From Isochrysis galbana (lineage: Eukaryota; Haptophyta; Isochrysidales; Isochrysidaceae): a DNA stretch of 64,000 nt. The notes beneath the pieces were generated by a model. That model worked only from the letters and a program-made list of their open reading frames with translations, did not search any database and was not told the origin of the DNA. Made by a program: the position numbers and the translations under genes. The stretch covers positions 9,931,072-9,995,071 of the forward strand of contig CM030931.1 in assembly GCA_018136815.1 (NCBI GenBank), in the 5' to 3' direction. Shown in pieces: positions 1 through 10,124 of the stretch (positions are counted from its first letter, which is position 1; each line of letters opens with the position of its first letter).

Positions 1-1828
1 TGTGCAGGAGAGCCATCTCGCCAAATGTCGCACCACGCCTCAGGATCGTCACAACCGCGCCAAACCCGCCGTGCTTGCTCGATGGCGGCATTAGTGTAGG
101 CACGAGTTGGCTATTAGCAGATTTTGGGTTCCACTGCGTTTTCCCTTGGCACGGAAACATGGAAGTCGATCCGCTCGATGGCGTCAGCCCAGATGCAATC
201 CCACCGGCAGTGGAAATTTGCGCATTCTCACAGGCGGCGGCTCCGCCGCCGCAGCATGCTCTACTGCCTTCCCTTGAGTTGCAATGTGCAGGTATTGGAG
301 GTGTTAAAAGGGCTGAGGTAGTCTCAGACTGAAACACGGGTTGCGCTTTGCCGCTCATGCAGCGTGAAGGCGGTGGTGGCGCCATTGGCATGTCCCACTT
401 TGACGACACACCTCCTGCCACACTCCTCCGCGCATGGGTGCCTGAACCCAGCGGAGAGGCTGCCGATGAGATCATGGGAGCCGCGGCCAACTTCTCCGCT
501 GCCGAACGTGCCGCCTCTTCCGCTGCTGCAATGGCTGCTGCTGGCACCCTCGGGGTTGCCGTGCCCGCGCCCGGAGATCGCGGTAGCCTTGGAATCGGAG
601 ACGAAACATTGTCGTCTGCACCACCAGCCATGCCACCAGAGGACGACGGCTTTGCCACATGCGTTGGGATGGCGAGTGCCAGCTTGCCCTCAATGAGTAG
701 GTAGAGCTTGTCATCGTTGTCTCCGACGGAGAAGAGTGTCTGCGGAACATAGAGCAGGCTCAGAGATGAGATGTGCGTCCTGGCTCGGCCGTTGTGGACA
801 GAATAAGCAGGCACGGCAAGCTCAAATGTTCTACATTTCCGGCAATAATCACAGCATTGCTTTCACCTCGCCCTGCTTTACGGTGACCTCTTGCATTGCG
901 TCAATCATCAGGCGAAGTGTTTGAGGTGCCATCTGTGAAGGTGAGATGGCGGGGCAGGGTTGAGTATATCAATTGTGCATTACACCCAGGGCAACGCCTC
1001 GGGTCAGAACGCGGCTCTCTCCTAGCTCCAATACCACCAATATTCAAATATGGAGCACAGTATCGGGGTGTCAGGACATGCCTGCGAGAATAAAAAATTG
1101 TCGCTAAGAAGCCTCTCTGCGAAGGCGACATCGTCGCTGCTTTGTAGTGCCCCTGCCCGCAGTTGACGCTCCTTGAGCCGCTGTAGGAAGTCAACATTAC
1201 GCTCCGACTGGACGATCATACGACCACGACGACGCGACGGCTCATCCGCCGGCGTCCACTCCACATACCTGCCACAAGGAGGGGACGCTCAGATGGGGCC
1301 GGTCGTGATGGGTTGAACACCAGGTGCAGTGAGACGAAAATGTGCGGCGCACCGCATGGGTATTGTCGCCGAGCTCACGGAATGACGGCGGCCTGAGCGT
1401 GACGAATTGGGGGAACTCGCCATCGGACTCGCTAGCGACGACTCCATGCCGCGAGCAATCATCTCACTGATGGATTCGTTGCCACGTCTAGTTCCGCTAG
1501 TGGGCCGCACGTGCGGCGAGTCCTCCTCGTTGGGCTCGCTGGTGCAGAGGAAGCCGCGATTGGCACCAGAATTGAACATGGGCCGAGATCCAGCCGGCGA
1601 GCTCTGACTTGATCGGCGCGCCGCCGGAGAGTTTGTTCGTACTGAGATGTCATCGAGCGATCCTTGACGCGGTACGGGCGCAAAGTCACGCGAGGAGACC
1701 TTTCCCTCGACGATGGAGGCGGACCACCTTACGCCAGCACGTGCGCTGAGGGGTGTGGGCGACTCAGTCCGCGCGAGCTCGGGCTCCACGAGCACGCGAC
1801 GGCCGGTGGGCGCCCGCTCGCCCTCCAT
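1..1828 (-). CDS. PKA regulatory subunit-like, 3' end off window
   Basis: Cyclic-AMP-binding regulatory subunit of protein kinase A, running right to left off the left edge. I infer four exons: 1828-1353, 1268-1082, 932-867 and 739 to beyond 1; phases agree across all three junctions. Exon 1 (158 codons plus 2 nt) is serine-rich and ends with RRHSVSS (about residues 147-153), matching the RRxS inhibitor site that occupies the kinase cleft in type II subunits. Exons 2-3 give DNFLFSQ then LRLMIDAMQEVTVKQGE, the approach helix and first strand of cyclic-nucleotide domain A. Exon 4 gives GDNDDKLYLLIEGKLALAI, then about 200 low-complexity residues, then ILRRGATFGEMALLH, which leads into the phosphate-binding cassette just outside the window. 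Intron 2 (1081-933) has a GC donor. The start is the ATG at 1828; the open frame upstream is proline-rich low complexity. Domain B and the cassette arginine are not visible. Confidence 0.8.
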
Positions 1829-1854
1829 TGGAAAGCTCGCCGCGCCGGCTGCGC

Positions 1855-2240
1855 TGCCCCCCCCCTCCCCCGCCCCTCGCCCGCTCCCTGCCTCGGCCTC
1901 GGCCTCCCCCCCCCTTCCCCCCTCCCCGGGGGGGGTCGTCTCCACGCCCCCCCCCCCCCCCCCCCCCCCGACGGCGCGAGCGGGAGAGGCAGAAGAGGGA
2001 AGGGCTGTGTACTTTATGGGAAGAAGGGTGCGTGTACAGAAGAAAGGTTGGGGGGTGGGGGGGGTGGGGGGGGAGGGGGGAGAGAGGGAGGACGGGGAGA
2101 GGGGAGCAGATCTCGACGGGAACGGCGGCTCTGGCGGAGAGGAAGGCGGGGGGGGGGGGGGGGGGGGGGGAGGGACTCTCTCTCCCAGCGGAAGACGGGG
2201 GGGGGAGGGGGCGGCGGCGGCGGCGGCGTGCGAGGCGCGC
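1855..2240. repeat. C-run and G-run low-complexity promoter tract
   Basis: Immediately upstream of the PKA regulatory gene the plus strand is made of long C runs (about 1858-1970) and then long G runs (2045-2230). The long open frames crossing it in both directions are proline, glycine and arginine homopolymers and I do not count them as genes. Similar tracts precede many other genes here. Confidence 0.7.
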
Positions 2241-2976
2241 GGGGGCGGGCCGTCAAGTCTCCGTTCCACACGACGAGGGAATGGAGAGGGGGGTTTGACT
2301 TGTAGAGTAGTGGTGGTGGACAAGTCCCCCAAGCGAAGGGTCTTTGCGGACGGAATGAAGGGGGGTGTGGCCCGCCCCCCCCCCGTACGATTGGGGTAAA
2401 TACTGCTCTTGCCCACGCCCCGTACTCGGGGTCGACCCAATTCCTGACACCATAGTCCTCTGGGCTTATGTAGCCCCCTAGCCTAGTAAAGTAGTAAAGA
2501 GGTTGGCCTGGGGCATGTGTACTCCTACCCCTTAGGCCAGCATAGAACCAGTAGACCCGAATCCCACAGCGCTGGACGTTAGCGGCCAGTGAGCGGAGAC
2601 CTAATCCGTGGGGGTGCCTGTTTCGATAGTGATCTAATCCCTGAAATGGAGCATAGATAGCCCGGTCACTCACTAGGGGGGTGCGGAGGGCACCATGCAC
2701 CATGCACCATGCACCATCGGTAATGGGCAAACGAGGCCCTAAGGAACCTAGATGTTAAACACAGGAACAGTGTGTTTCTACGGAAGTCAAAAACAGTGTT
2801 TTTCACCGTGTTTCTAGGAGACCCCCATGTCCGGAACAGAGGGCAGAGAGAGGGTTGCGCGCTGCGCGCGCGCGGTGAGTGAGCGTGCGAGCGAGGCCAT
2901 AGCCATAGCATAATCAATCCCGCCACCTGATTGCCTGGCCTCCCACCTGCCACCTGCACCACTACACCACTAGCTA

Positions 2977-4548
2977 TAGGTCGGTCACTCACGCTTTTTA
3001 ACAACTATTTTCCATCCCTCCTGGGTGTCCAAGGATTCCCCAGGGACCCCCCTTACCTGCCCCCCCTCCCCCCCCCCCCCCCCGCGAACCCCCTCTACCC
3101 CACGAAAATCCATGGCGTCGGTGAGTGACTCCCCCGCCTTGTCCGGCCCATGGAGGTCTATTTTGGGAGAATGGGAGGATTGCGCGCGTGAGGGAATCAA
3201 AGCAGTGAATGTCGGGCGAATCCCCATAAGAAACGCGGAGGTTCCGCGTCGGCCGATCGCCGGCTGTCGGCCTCGCAATGGCTGCCAGCTGGTGAGGAGC
3301 CCAAGCTCAAGCGCCTCGCGAGGGATGTGGGAGGTCCCTGGTGGGTCGCACGCTCGATCTCGAGGGTCGCACAGTCCGGTAGTGACATATCCCCGCCCAT
3401 CGCGCCGCAGGCATACGATAATTCGACACGGCCCGACGGCGGCATACCGCACTTTGGTGCTGGTGCTGGTAGCGGCATCCATATGGTGAGCGGTGACTCG
3501 AACGGCCTCGTGGCGCCCCCGGTCGCGGGTCGAAGTTGGGCACTCAGGGCGCGTCTTGGGGCGTGACGACGTCATCACCGGGGGCCTCAAGCGGCCGACT
3601 TCGACGCAGTGCGCGGGGGCGGCGGGCGCGATTGGCGTAGCTGTGAGGGCGGCATACCGCACTTTGGTGCTGGTAGCGGCATCCATATGGTGAGCGGTGA
3701 CTCGAACGGCCTCGTGGCGCCCCCGGTCGCGGGTCGAAGTTGGGCACTCATGGCGCGTCTTGGGGCGTGACGACGTCATCACCGGGGGCCTCAAGCGGCC
3801 GATTTCGACGCAGTGCGCGGGGGCGGCGGGCGCGATTGGCGTGGCTGTGAGGGCGGCATACCGCACTTTGGTGCTGGTAGCGGCATCCATTTGGCGAGCG
3901 GTGACTCGAACGGCCTCGTGGCGCCCCCGGTCGCGGGTCGAAGTTGGGCACTCAGGGCGCGTCTTGAGGCGTGACGACGTCATCACCGGGGGCCGCAGGC
4001 GGCCGATTTCGACGCAGTGCGCGGGGGCGGCGGGCGCGATTGGCGTGGCTGTGAGGGCGGCATACCGCACTTTGGTGCTCGTAGCGGCATCCATATGGTG
4101 AGCGGTGACTCGAACGGCCTCGTGGCGCCCCCGGTCGCGGGTCGAAGTTGGGTTCTCGAGCCCTTGGTGTTTTTAGCGGTTAGCGTCTTTAGTTTTTGCG
4201 ATACTTACGTACGCGTTCGAGTCCATAAAAACATAGTGAAAATATATTGCTGTGTGTATAGAACCAGGATCTTTGGTCCGGGTCAGCTGCCGATGCCCAT
4301 GGTTTCGTGTTTCGCTGCGAGAGGCGCGCATGAAGGCCATCGGTAAAATAATACCGGAGGGGGGCCTGACATATATTTCCGCACGGCCGTCAGAGGCCTG
4401 AAATCGGGTATTTTTCGAAAATTTTGCCGGAAGACCCCCGGTTTTTTTTGCTGATCTCCCATACCGGAACCTATAGGGAGCTTATTTAGGCCTTCGTTTG
4501 CCCATTACAGATGGTGCCCTTCGCACCCCCCTAGTGAGTGACCGGGCT
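2977..4548. mobile_element. Satellite-bearing TIR element (inner layer)
   Basis: Innermost layer of the nest. The left end TAGGTCGGTCACTCACG (2977) pairs with the reverse complement of the right end GTGAGTGACCGGGCT (to 4548), and ACTAGCTA flanks both sides (2969-2976 and 4549-4556), an 8-bp target duplication. Inside, after about 460 bp, lies a tandem array of a roughly 204-bp unit (3441-4150), then about 390 bp of family-specific right-end sequence. It is the same family as the outer layer and the copy beginning at 61520. No transposase frame is recognisable, so it is non-autonomous and probably mobilised by a hAT-like enzyme. Confidence 0.75.
3441..4150. repeat. 204-bp tandem satellite array, about 3.5 units
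   Basis: The motif GGCATACCGCACTTTGG recurs at 3441, 3651, 3855 and 4059, giving spacings of 210, 204 and 204 bp; the first unit has a 6-bp internal duplication. Units differ by only a few bases. Because 204 is a multiple of three and the units are GC-rich, several frames stay open across the array (for example minus strand 4094-2985); I read these as by-products. Conserved boxes TTTCGACG, GCGATTGGCGTGGC and TCGAAGTTGGGC are shared with the arrays at 13.1, 33.5 and 62-63.6 kb. Confidence 0.85.
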
Positions 4549-5191
4549 ACTAGCTACCACCACCTACCACCTACCACTACCACCTAGTTGGATGCAAGAC
4601 AATCAATCATCAATCACAATCACAATCATGCTTGACAGTTACAATTACAATTATACACTCCCACAGGAACTACCGGTAGCTGTGAGCTGTGAGCCTACGG
4701 GCTACGGGAGATGGATATAAATATATATGTATAATACACTATATATGTATATGACCCGCTGTTTTCGGTACTGTGTTTCACCGTGTTTCCAAAAAAGAAA
4801 AAAGCCAAAAACAGCTGTTTTTGGTGTGTTTCTAGACCTGACCCACCGTGTTTAACATCTAGGCTAAGGAAGCTCCCTACAGGTTCTGGTAAGAGAGATC
4901 AGCAAAAAAAATCCGGGGTCCTCCGGCAAAATTTTCGAAAAATACTCAATTCCAGACCTCCGACACCCGACACCTCCACCTCCGACGGCCGCAGCGCGGA
5001 ATGGAAAATGAAAATATTTCGGGCCCTCCCCAATCTCCAGTATAATTTTATCGACGGCCTTCACGCGCGCCTCTCGCGACGGTCAAACACTGTTTTAACT
5101 TCTATCCATCGCCCTTAAGTAAAGAGTGAAAAACCTTCTCTACATACGGGTGCACCGCGCTGCTCGACTGCCCGGCGGCAGCTCTCGCGCT

Positions 5192-6226
5192 ATGTCGAAG
5201 AAGACGTCGTTCAAGGACCTGCTCGCCAAGGGTGGGAGCAACCCGCTGGTCAATCTCAAGGAGCTCAAGAGTCAACGCCAGCGTATGGAGGAGCTCAAGC
5301 ATAAGACTCCAGGTGGCGGTGGCAGTGGGGGTGAGCCCTCGGCCAAGCGCCAAGCAGTGGCTGCCACCAGTGCGGCCACGCCCATCCCTTCACGACCGGA
5401 GGCAAGGACAGCGCCCCTCGGTCCAGCTTTTGTGCGGGCACCAACATTCGCCGGGCCAAAGAATGGATACGCATTCAAAGCTGGACCACACGGTGTTGGC
5501 TACTACGCCGAATGTGGGGCTCCAGAGAGAGTGCATGCGCCGCAGCCGGCACGTGTTGAAACGAGTCACCGAATGGGTGGATCTAGCGTCGAAGCCGGGA
5601 AGCGTGGCGTTTTGGCCGCTGATGATGCGATGGGAGAGGCTGCCGCCGCCGCAGGAAGCAAGGCGGACGATGATCATTCCAAAGGCTCGCATCTACCTGG
5701 AGGCTTCTTTGACAACCCACAAGATGACCCAGCAAACCGAGGCAAGGAAGTCGCTGCGACCGTGAAGGAGCAGCAGCTCAGAGAGGAAATGGAAGAATTC
5801 AACAAGCAGGTGCGCCGGGTGTTGGTCGCCGACGTCTGTGTGCTTCCCAGCAGCCCCCTTGTGGTGTCCGCTGCACACGGGCCGTCGTGATATCCTATCT
5901 GTGTCATGCAGGTGAACATTGGTGTGCTTGCAGTGCAAGCAAATGAAGAGGAGGACCTTGAAGTTGAGGCAGCGACAACTGAGATTCAGATGCTGCAGGA
6001 GCAAATCCAACTGGGTAGAAGAGTGGACAGCTTGCGTGATATGCGGAGCAAGGCGTTGCAGCTTGCCGCTCGTGTGGCCGCCGAGGTAGCAGAGGCCAAG
6101 GCGGAGCAAAAGGTTCAGAACGGGAGTGCTGGTGCTGATGCAGCCGATGACCCCGAGGAGAGCGACGAGGAGGACGAGGGTGATGGAGGGCTGAGCGCAC
6201 TTAATTGGCGTGCGCGTGCCCTTTAA
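5192..6226 (+). CDS. ZNF830/CCDC16-like splicing-associated protein
   Basis: Two exons, 5192-5809 and 5912-6226 (CAG|GTGCGC donor, ATGCAG acceptor, 102-nt intron), giving 310 residues. The C-terminal half matches the family: LPGGFFDNP at about residue 168, a long acidic coiled coil (EEFNKQ, EEEDLEVEAATTEIQMLQEQIQLGRRVDSL), an acidic tail and the closing NWRARAL, where animal and plant members end in a DWR-type motif. ZNF830 is a nuclear spliceosome-associated factor also tied to genome stability. The usual N-terminal C2H2 finger is absent: the first 60 residues are basic and helical, followed by GYAFKAGPHGVGYYAE, a short motif I have the impression of seeing in other protist proteins but cannot assign. 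Start taken at MSKKTSF; an in-frame ATG at 5126 would add 22 residues. Confidence 0.65.
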
Positions 6227-7426
6227 TGAATTTGCTTAGGGCTAGGCATTGCAACGAGGTTAGGCCTTTGTTGACCTTGTGCTTGTAACCAACCATGCTT
6301 GCACTTACTATTTCTGGTCATTGCGGTCAGTGCCAACATACACTGCACATTGCACATTACATATTGCATATTGCACAAAATTACTTCTTAATATTCTCAC
6401 TATCAATCCTCTCACACACGCATTCAACACGCCCCCACGGCTCTCCGGCCCTTATCAATATCCTCCGTAAAGCGGCTAGCTGGGGCCCGACTCCCCTCGT
6501 GCGCACCCCCCCCCCCCGCGCGCGAGGTTCTTTCCCTCCGCGTGCGGTCCGTCGAGCAGCGTTTGCACATGCCCCCGGGCCCCCTTCCCCCTTCCCCCGC
6601 CATCCCTCGTCCTCCCTGCCCTCCGCTCTCTCCTTCTCCCCTCCCTGCCCGCGCCCAATGGCTCGCCGATCCCCAATTCCCGCGCCAGAATGAGCAGCAG
6701 GGCCGCAACAAGAAGAAGAAGAGGCCCGCCGAGCCGCCGCGCGCGCTCTGCTCCTCGATCCGCCAAGCGACAGGAAGAGGATTTGCAGCACAACACTCAC
6801 GCCCACTCAAATTCCGACATCCCGACCCCTTTGACACCTATCACTTGCAGCCGTCTGACGCCTTCTACTACCGCGTGAATGCGACAGAATCATGCTGAAA
6901 TACACGCACTGCTGGCCGCTGGCCACGACAGGCCAGGGCGAGCGAGGCAGGCGAGCCTGCCAGGGAGAGAGTGGGTCAGCAAGGCAGTCTGCTCCTGGCA
7001 AGCCATCAGGCATGCCGGGAGCATGGGTGGTTCCTCCCCCATGGCCATGGCAGGGGAGGAGTGGAGAGGGGAGAGGGGGGGGCTCGTGCCCCCCCATCCC
7101 CCCATGGGCGAACTGGAATTGAGTATAAACTTAGTTGGTCCCCCGTACACTACTAGCTACTAGGGGGATAGGGATAAAGGGCTTAGATATGGTCCGGTGG
7201 CCCGCGCCCCCCCGGTACGTAATCCGGTAATCTTTCCTCCCCTTCCTCCTGTGTCCCGGGCAGGCGGAGGCGGCGGCCTCGGTCCCGACTCATATTCTAT
7301 AAACGGTTTAGTAAACAGGCGCGGGACTTACATATGCATATTTTATATTATATATTTTCGGTGGGCGGCGGAGCTCTCGCTCACGCCCACCCCCTTTTCC
7401 TTCTCCGCGCTCTGTCAACGAGCCTC
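6227..7426. other. Intergenic, low complexity, no gene recognised
   Basis: Holds a C-rich stretch (6500-6660), an AAG-rich patch near 6710-6725 and, at 6900-7110, a GC-rich block crowded with CTGGC/GCCAG pentamers in both orientations that resembles the block at 12.7-13.0 kb. Small frames here match nothing I know. Confidence 0.5.
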
Positions 7427-7650
7427 AGCCTCAGCCGGAGATCATAAACCACAATTTAATATGATTCGGAACGGGCGCAAAGTGCACAATGGCATCGACA
7501 ATGTCAAGAAGTGACTACGAACACCGTCCATTCGCCTAATCTGGGTACTAGAAAGCACTAGCTGCAAGACTTCAATCAACTACGGTAAGCCCAGGTCGAC
7601 ACAACCACCTACAACCTACAACCGACATACTACCGTCGCCATGCTAGCTA
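7427..7650 (+). repeat. Dispersed repeat, copy 1 of 2
   Basis: This block, beginning AGCCTCAGCCGGAGATCATAA and passing through GTGCACAATGGCATCGACAA, recurs with small differences at 60859-61110. It ends at CCATGCTAGCT in both. It has no coding frame conserved between copies and no clear termini, so I can only call it a shared interspersed repeat. Confidence 0.75.
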
Positions 7651-7886
7651 GCTACAGCTACGTTCTACGTTCCCGCTGCGCCGCAGCCGCCGCACACCAC
7701 CACGAAAGCGAACGCGCGGGGGCACTAAGAGCGTGCGGAGTGCGGAGTGCCGGCGCTTCTCCGATCGATCCTTGCTCGCGGCTGCCGCGTCGCTCCTCGT
7801 CCTTGCCCGACGCGTGCAGCCAGGCTGGCTGCACGCGTCCTCGCCCGATTTGCCCGATCATTCTCGGCTTGCTCTCCCCGGCGTAG

Positions 7887-9500
7887 CGCGATTTCCACTT
7901 CCTGAGCGCGGATCATCGCACCGGTGTGTTGTTGGATCAGACTACGGCTAGGCTGCAGCGTGAGCTTGGTCCGCTACGTGAGCAAATTCTCAACAAAACA
8001 TGCTCGATTGTGTCGGATGGTTGGGATAATGTGGTGAAGGATCATTTGATCAATTTCTTGTTTGGCAATCCTGGGTGCATGTTGTTTGATGGCACAATCA
8101 AGGTGGCAAGTAGCGATTCAGAAAATTCTGAATTCATTGCTGAGATGATGCGTCAACGCATTGAGAAACATGGTCGATTGAACTTTGTTCAAGTCGTCAC
8201 ACATACATGTAGCACGATGAAGGCAGCTTGGAGAATCTTGGAGAAGCATTATAAGTGGCTCACCGCCACATGTTGTGGGACACACGTTCTCAGTCTTGAG
8301 TTGAAAGACTTTGCAAAAGTGCCGGAGGTAGCAAATGTCATTTCGAAGGTCGGCAACGTCTTATCTTTATTTTGGGGTCGCTCGAGGTGGCCACGCACCA
8401 AGCTTCGAGAGACCATTGCTGCAAATCATGGTAAAGAATTCGGCTTATACCGCGCAAAGCAAACTCGTTTTGCCGGCAAATTCCGTGAGATGTCTCGAAT
8501 GCTCCGGGTGAAAACTGAGTTGCAACAAGTTGTGGTGACGATGGAATATGCGGCGCATAAGTTTTCGTGTGGGGGGCGATCGGCAATCGGCGACGATGAT
8601 GGCGAGTTGGATGCAGACATTGGAAAGAAGGTGAAGGCCATTGTTCTTGATGATGAGGGGTTCTGGAAAACACTCACACTCATACTGCATGTGGCTATGC
8701 CTGTTGTCAAACTCTTGCGTTTGATGGACAGCAACTCGTTTTGCATGGGCAAAGTTTACGATAGGATGTTCATGATCGGCCAACGCATGGAGGCAATGCA
8801 AGATAAGGTCCCTTGGTTCAAGAAATTGGCAAAGCTTCATGCTGATCGCTGGGAATACCTTCATTCACCTATGCACGCGGCGGGGTATGCGTTGGATCCG
8901 GAGTTCATGCAAACAGTGGGCGACTTGGATGATGCGACCATGGACGGCTTGCATACGATTTTCGATCGCCTTTGCTTGCGTGATGCCATCTTGGAATCCC
9001 CTAACCCAGAGCAAGCTTGGACAGAATATTCCACTTCCACCCCCGAAGTTGTGCAACGAGTCGCAAAGGTTGAGAGGGAGTTTGCTCTGTTTCAAAACGG
9101 TACTGGTGCTTTCTCTCGGCCATCTGCAATCGAAAACGCCAAAGTTATGGAGCCATCTCAATGGTGGACAATGTACGGCAAACATGTTCCAATGCTTGCA
9201 GCCATTGCACAACAAGTTTTGTCCCAACCAACAGCAGCGTCAGCTGCTGAACGCAATTGGTCGGTGTATGGCCAAATTCATTCTCAAGCGCGTTCGCGTA
9301 TGGCCCATCACGTGGCGGATAAGTTGGTTTTTTGTCACGAGTCCATGCATGTGCAAATGCGTGTGCAAAGCGCTGGTTGGCGTCCAGATGTTCCGAAGTG
9401 GGAGAGTGATGATGACAGCGATGAGGATGATGAGGACGATTGGCTTGGTGATGATGCTGTGCACCCCAGTGCTGAGTGTATTCAGAAGTTGCTCATCTGA
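7887..9500 (+). CDS. hAT transposase, N-terminus missing
   Basis: Transposase of a hAT DNA transposon. The frame opens at 7887 after a possible acceptor (CCCCGGCGTAG). It contains the DUF659-type core (IVSDGWDNVVKDHLINFLF, then the THTCSTMKAAW segment) and, near the C-terminus, the hAT dimerisation block SQPTAASAAERNWSVYGQIH, ending in an acidic tail. The usual N-terminal BED zinc finger is not found upstream, so either a 5' exon is unrecognised or the gene is truncated. Downstream sequence to 9886 is packed with AAATACGG / CCGTATTT motifs, the subterminal pattern of hAT elements. It is a candidate helper for the CCTAGATG-ended copies nearby. Confidence 0.8.
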   Translation, partial: RDFHFLSADHRTGVLLDQTTARLQRELGPLREQILNKTCSIVSDGWDNVVKDHLINFLFGNPGCMLFDGTIKVASSDSENSEFIAEMMRQRIEKHGRLNFVQVVTHTCSTMKAAWRILEKHYKWLTATCCGTHVLSLELKDFAKVPEVANVISKVGNVLSLFWGRSRWPRTKLRETIAANHGKEFGLYRAKQTRFAGKFREMSRMLRVKTELQQVVVTMEYAAHKFSCGGRSAIGDDDGELDADIGKKVKAIVLDDEGFWKTLTLILHVAMPVVKLLRLMDSNSFCMGKVYDRMFMIGQRMEAMQDKVPWFKKLAKLHADRWEYLHSPMHAAGYALDPEFMQTVGDLDDATMDGLHTIFDRLCLRDAILESPNPEQAWTEYSTSTPEVVQRVAKVEREFALFQNGTGAFSRPSAIENAKVMEPSQWWTMYGKHVPMLAAIAQQVLSQPTAASAAERNWSVYGQIHSQARSRMAHHVADKLVFCHESMHVQMRVQSAGWRPDVPKWESDDDSDEDDEDDWLGDDAVHPSAECIQKLLI

Positions 9501-9639
9501 GGACCATATCCATACACCACACACCATGTTGTGAAGATCACAAGATCACAAACGATCACAATATCGCACCATCGCACTACAGACCACAGACCTGTATGCG
9601 TCGTCGCGTTGTCTGCTACTACTTCACTACTTCTACTTC

Positions 9640-9886
9640 TACTTCCAAATACGGGGGCAAATACGGAGGGGGTTTCAAATACGGCAAATACGGTCTGTTT
9701 TTGGTCTGCGTACAAATACGGTGAATACGTATTTCCCATCTAGGAAATACATATGTATTTGGCCTCTGGCCAAATACATTTCAAATACATTCGCGGCCTA
9801 CAACCCAGGCCACGCTTCAAATACAGCCAAATACATATGTATTTGGTCTCTGGCCAAATACGGTAAATACGAATTTCCCATCTAGG
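9640..9886 (+). mobile_element. hAT right end with AAATACGG subterminal repeats
   Basis: About a dozen copies of AAATACGG or AAATACAT and their complements lie in 240 bp, ending TTTCCCATCTAGG at 9886, with a second identical end sequence at 9744. The reverse complement starts CCTAGATGGGAAAT, sharing its first eight bases with the TIR of the element at 2747-4863. A further end of this type, without an element body, sits at 58913-58944. No matching left end is visible upstream of the transposase. Confidence 0.65.
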
Positions 9887-10124
9887 TGGGGTAGGGGCTC
9901 CGTTGCCGTTGCCGTCGAGGGCTTCGGTTCCTCAGCACTAGGGTTAAACAAGCACAAACAAGAAAAACCTACTACTAACAGGTATCAAGGTACTCCCATG
10001 TAAAGAAGACAGAGTATAAAGTAGTGCGAATTCTTCTTCGCGCCTTTGCCGCCGCGCTCCTCACCGGTTGGGCCGGTCGAGCGCGCTGTCTGGCTCATTC
10101 TCCACTCTCGTCGTCTTACTGCGG

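Larger units (their letters stand above)
2747..4863. mobile_element. Non-autonomous hAT-type element (middle layer)
   Basis: Bounded by perfect 16-bp terminal inverted repeats CCTAGATGTTAAACAC (left at 2747; reverse complement ending at 4863) and flanked by an exact 8-bp target duplication CTAAGGAA (2739-2746 and 4864-4871), the hAT hallmark. Both ends carry several short GTGTTTC / GAAACAC / AAACAGTG motifs in both orientations, typical of hAT subterminal transposase-binding sites. It has no transposase and itself contains the element at 2977-4548. The outer eight bases CCTAGATG match the reverse complement of the right end next to the hAT transposase at 7.9-9.9 kb, a plausible source of mobility. 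Confidence 0.8.
2658..5085. mobile_element. Outer TIR-element end, split by an insertion
   Basis: Outermost layer of a three-level nest. It starts TAGCCCGGTCACTCAC at 2658, runs to 2746, is interrupted by the element at 2747-4863, and resumes at 4864-4871 (target duplication CTAAGGAA) through about 5085. Joined across the insertion, the flanks match base for base over long stretches the sequence starting at 61520, and the reverse complement of 4548 down to about 4330. Shared landmarks are the GTGCGG/GGGCACC motif, AGCTCCCTATAGGTTCCGG, GATCAGCAAAAAAAA and a TTTTCGAAAAATAC motif. Only one end of this copy is visible and I see no transposase. Confidence 0.6.

Noticed and set aside
1269-1352. A 33-nt or 50-nt intron between exons 1 and 2 of the PKA subunit
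   Set aside because: Shorter donor/acceptor pairs also remove the TGA, but the 84-nt choice (CG|GTGCGC ... GGCAG) fits phase and matches a donor used in the ZNF830-like gene; the others would be far shorter than any intron here.
1664-2440. Long frames on both strands rich in Pro, Gly and Arg
   Set aside because: They translate C and G homopolymer runs; the minus-strand frame is only an artificial extension upstream of the PKA subunit start.
2658-4548. One element bounded by the matching ends at 2658 and 4548
   Set aside because: At first these look like a TIR pair, but the exact duplications CTAAGGAA and ACTAGCTA show two further boundaries in between. The two ends belong to different copies of one family.
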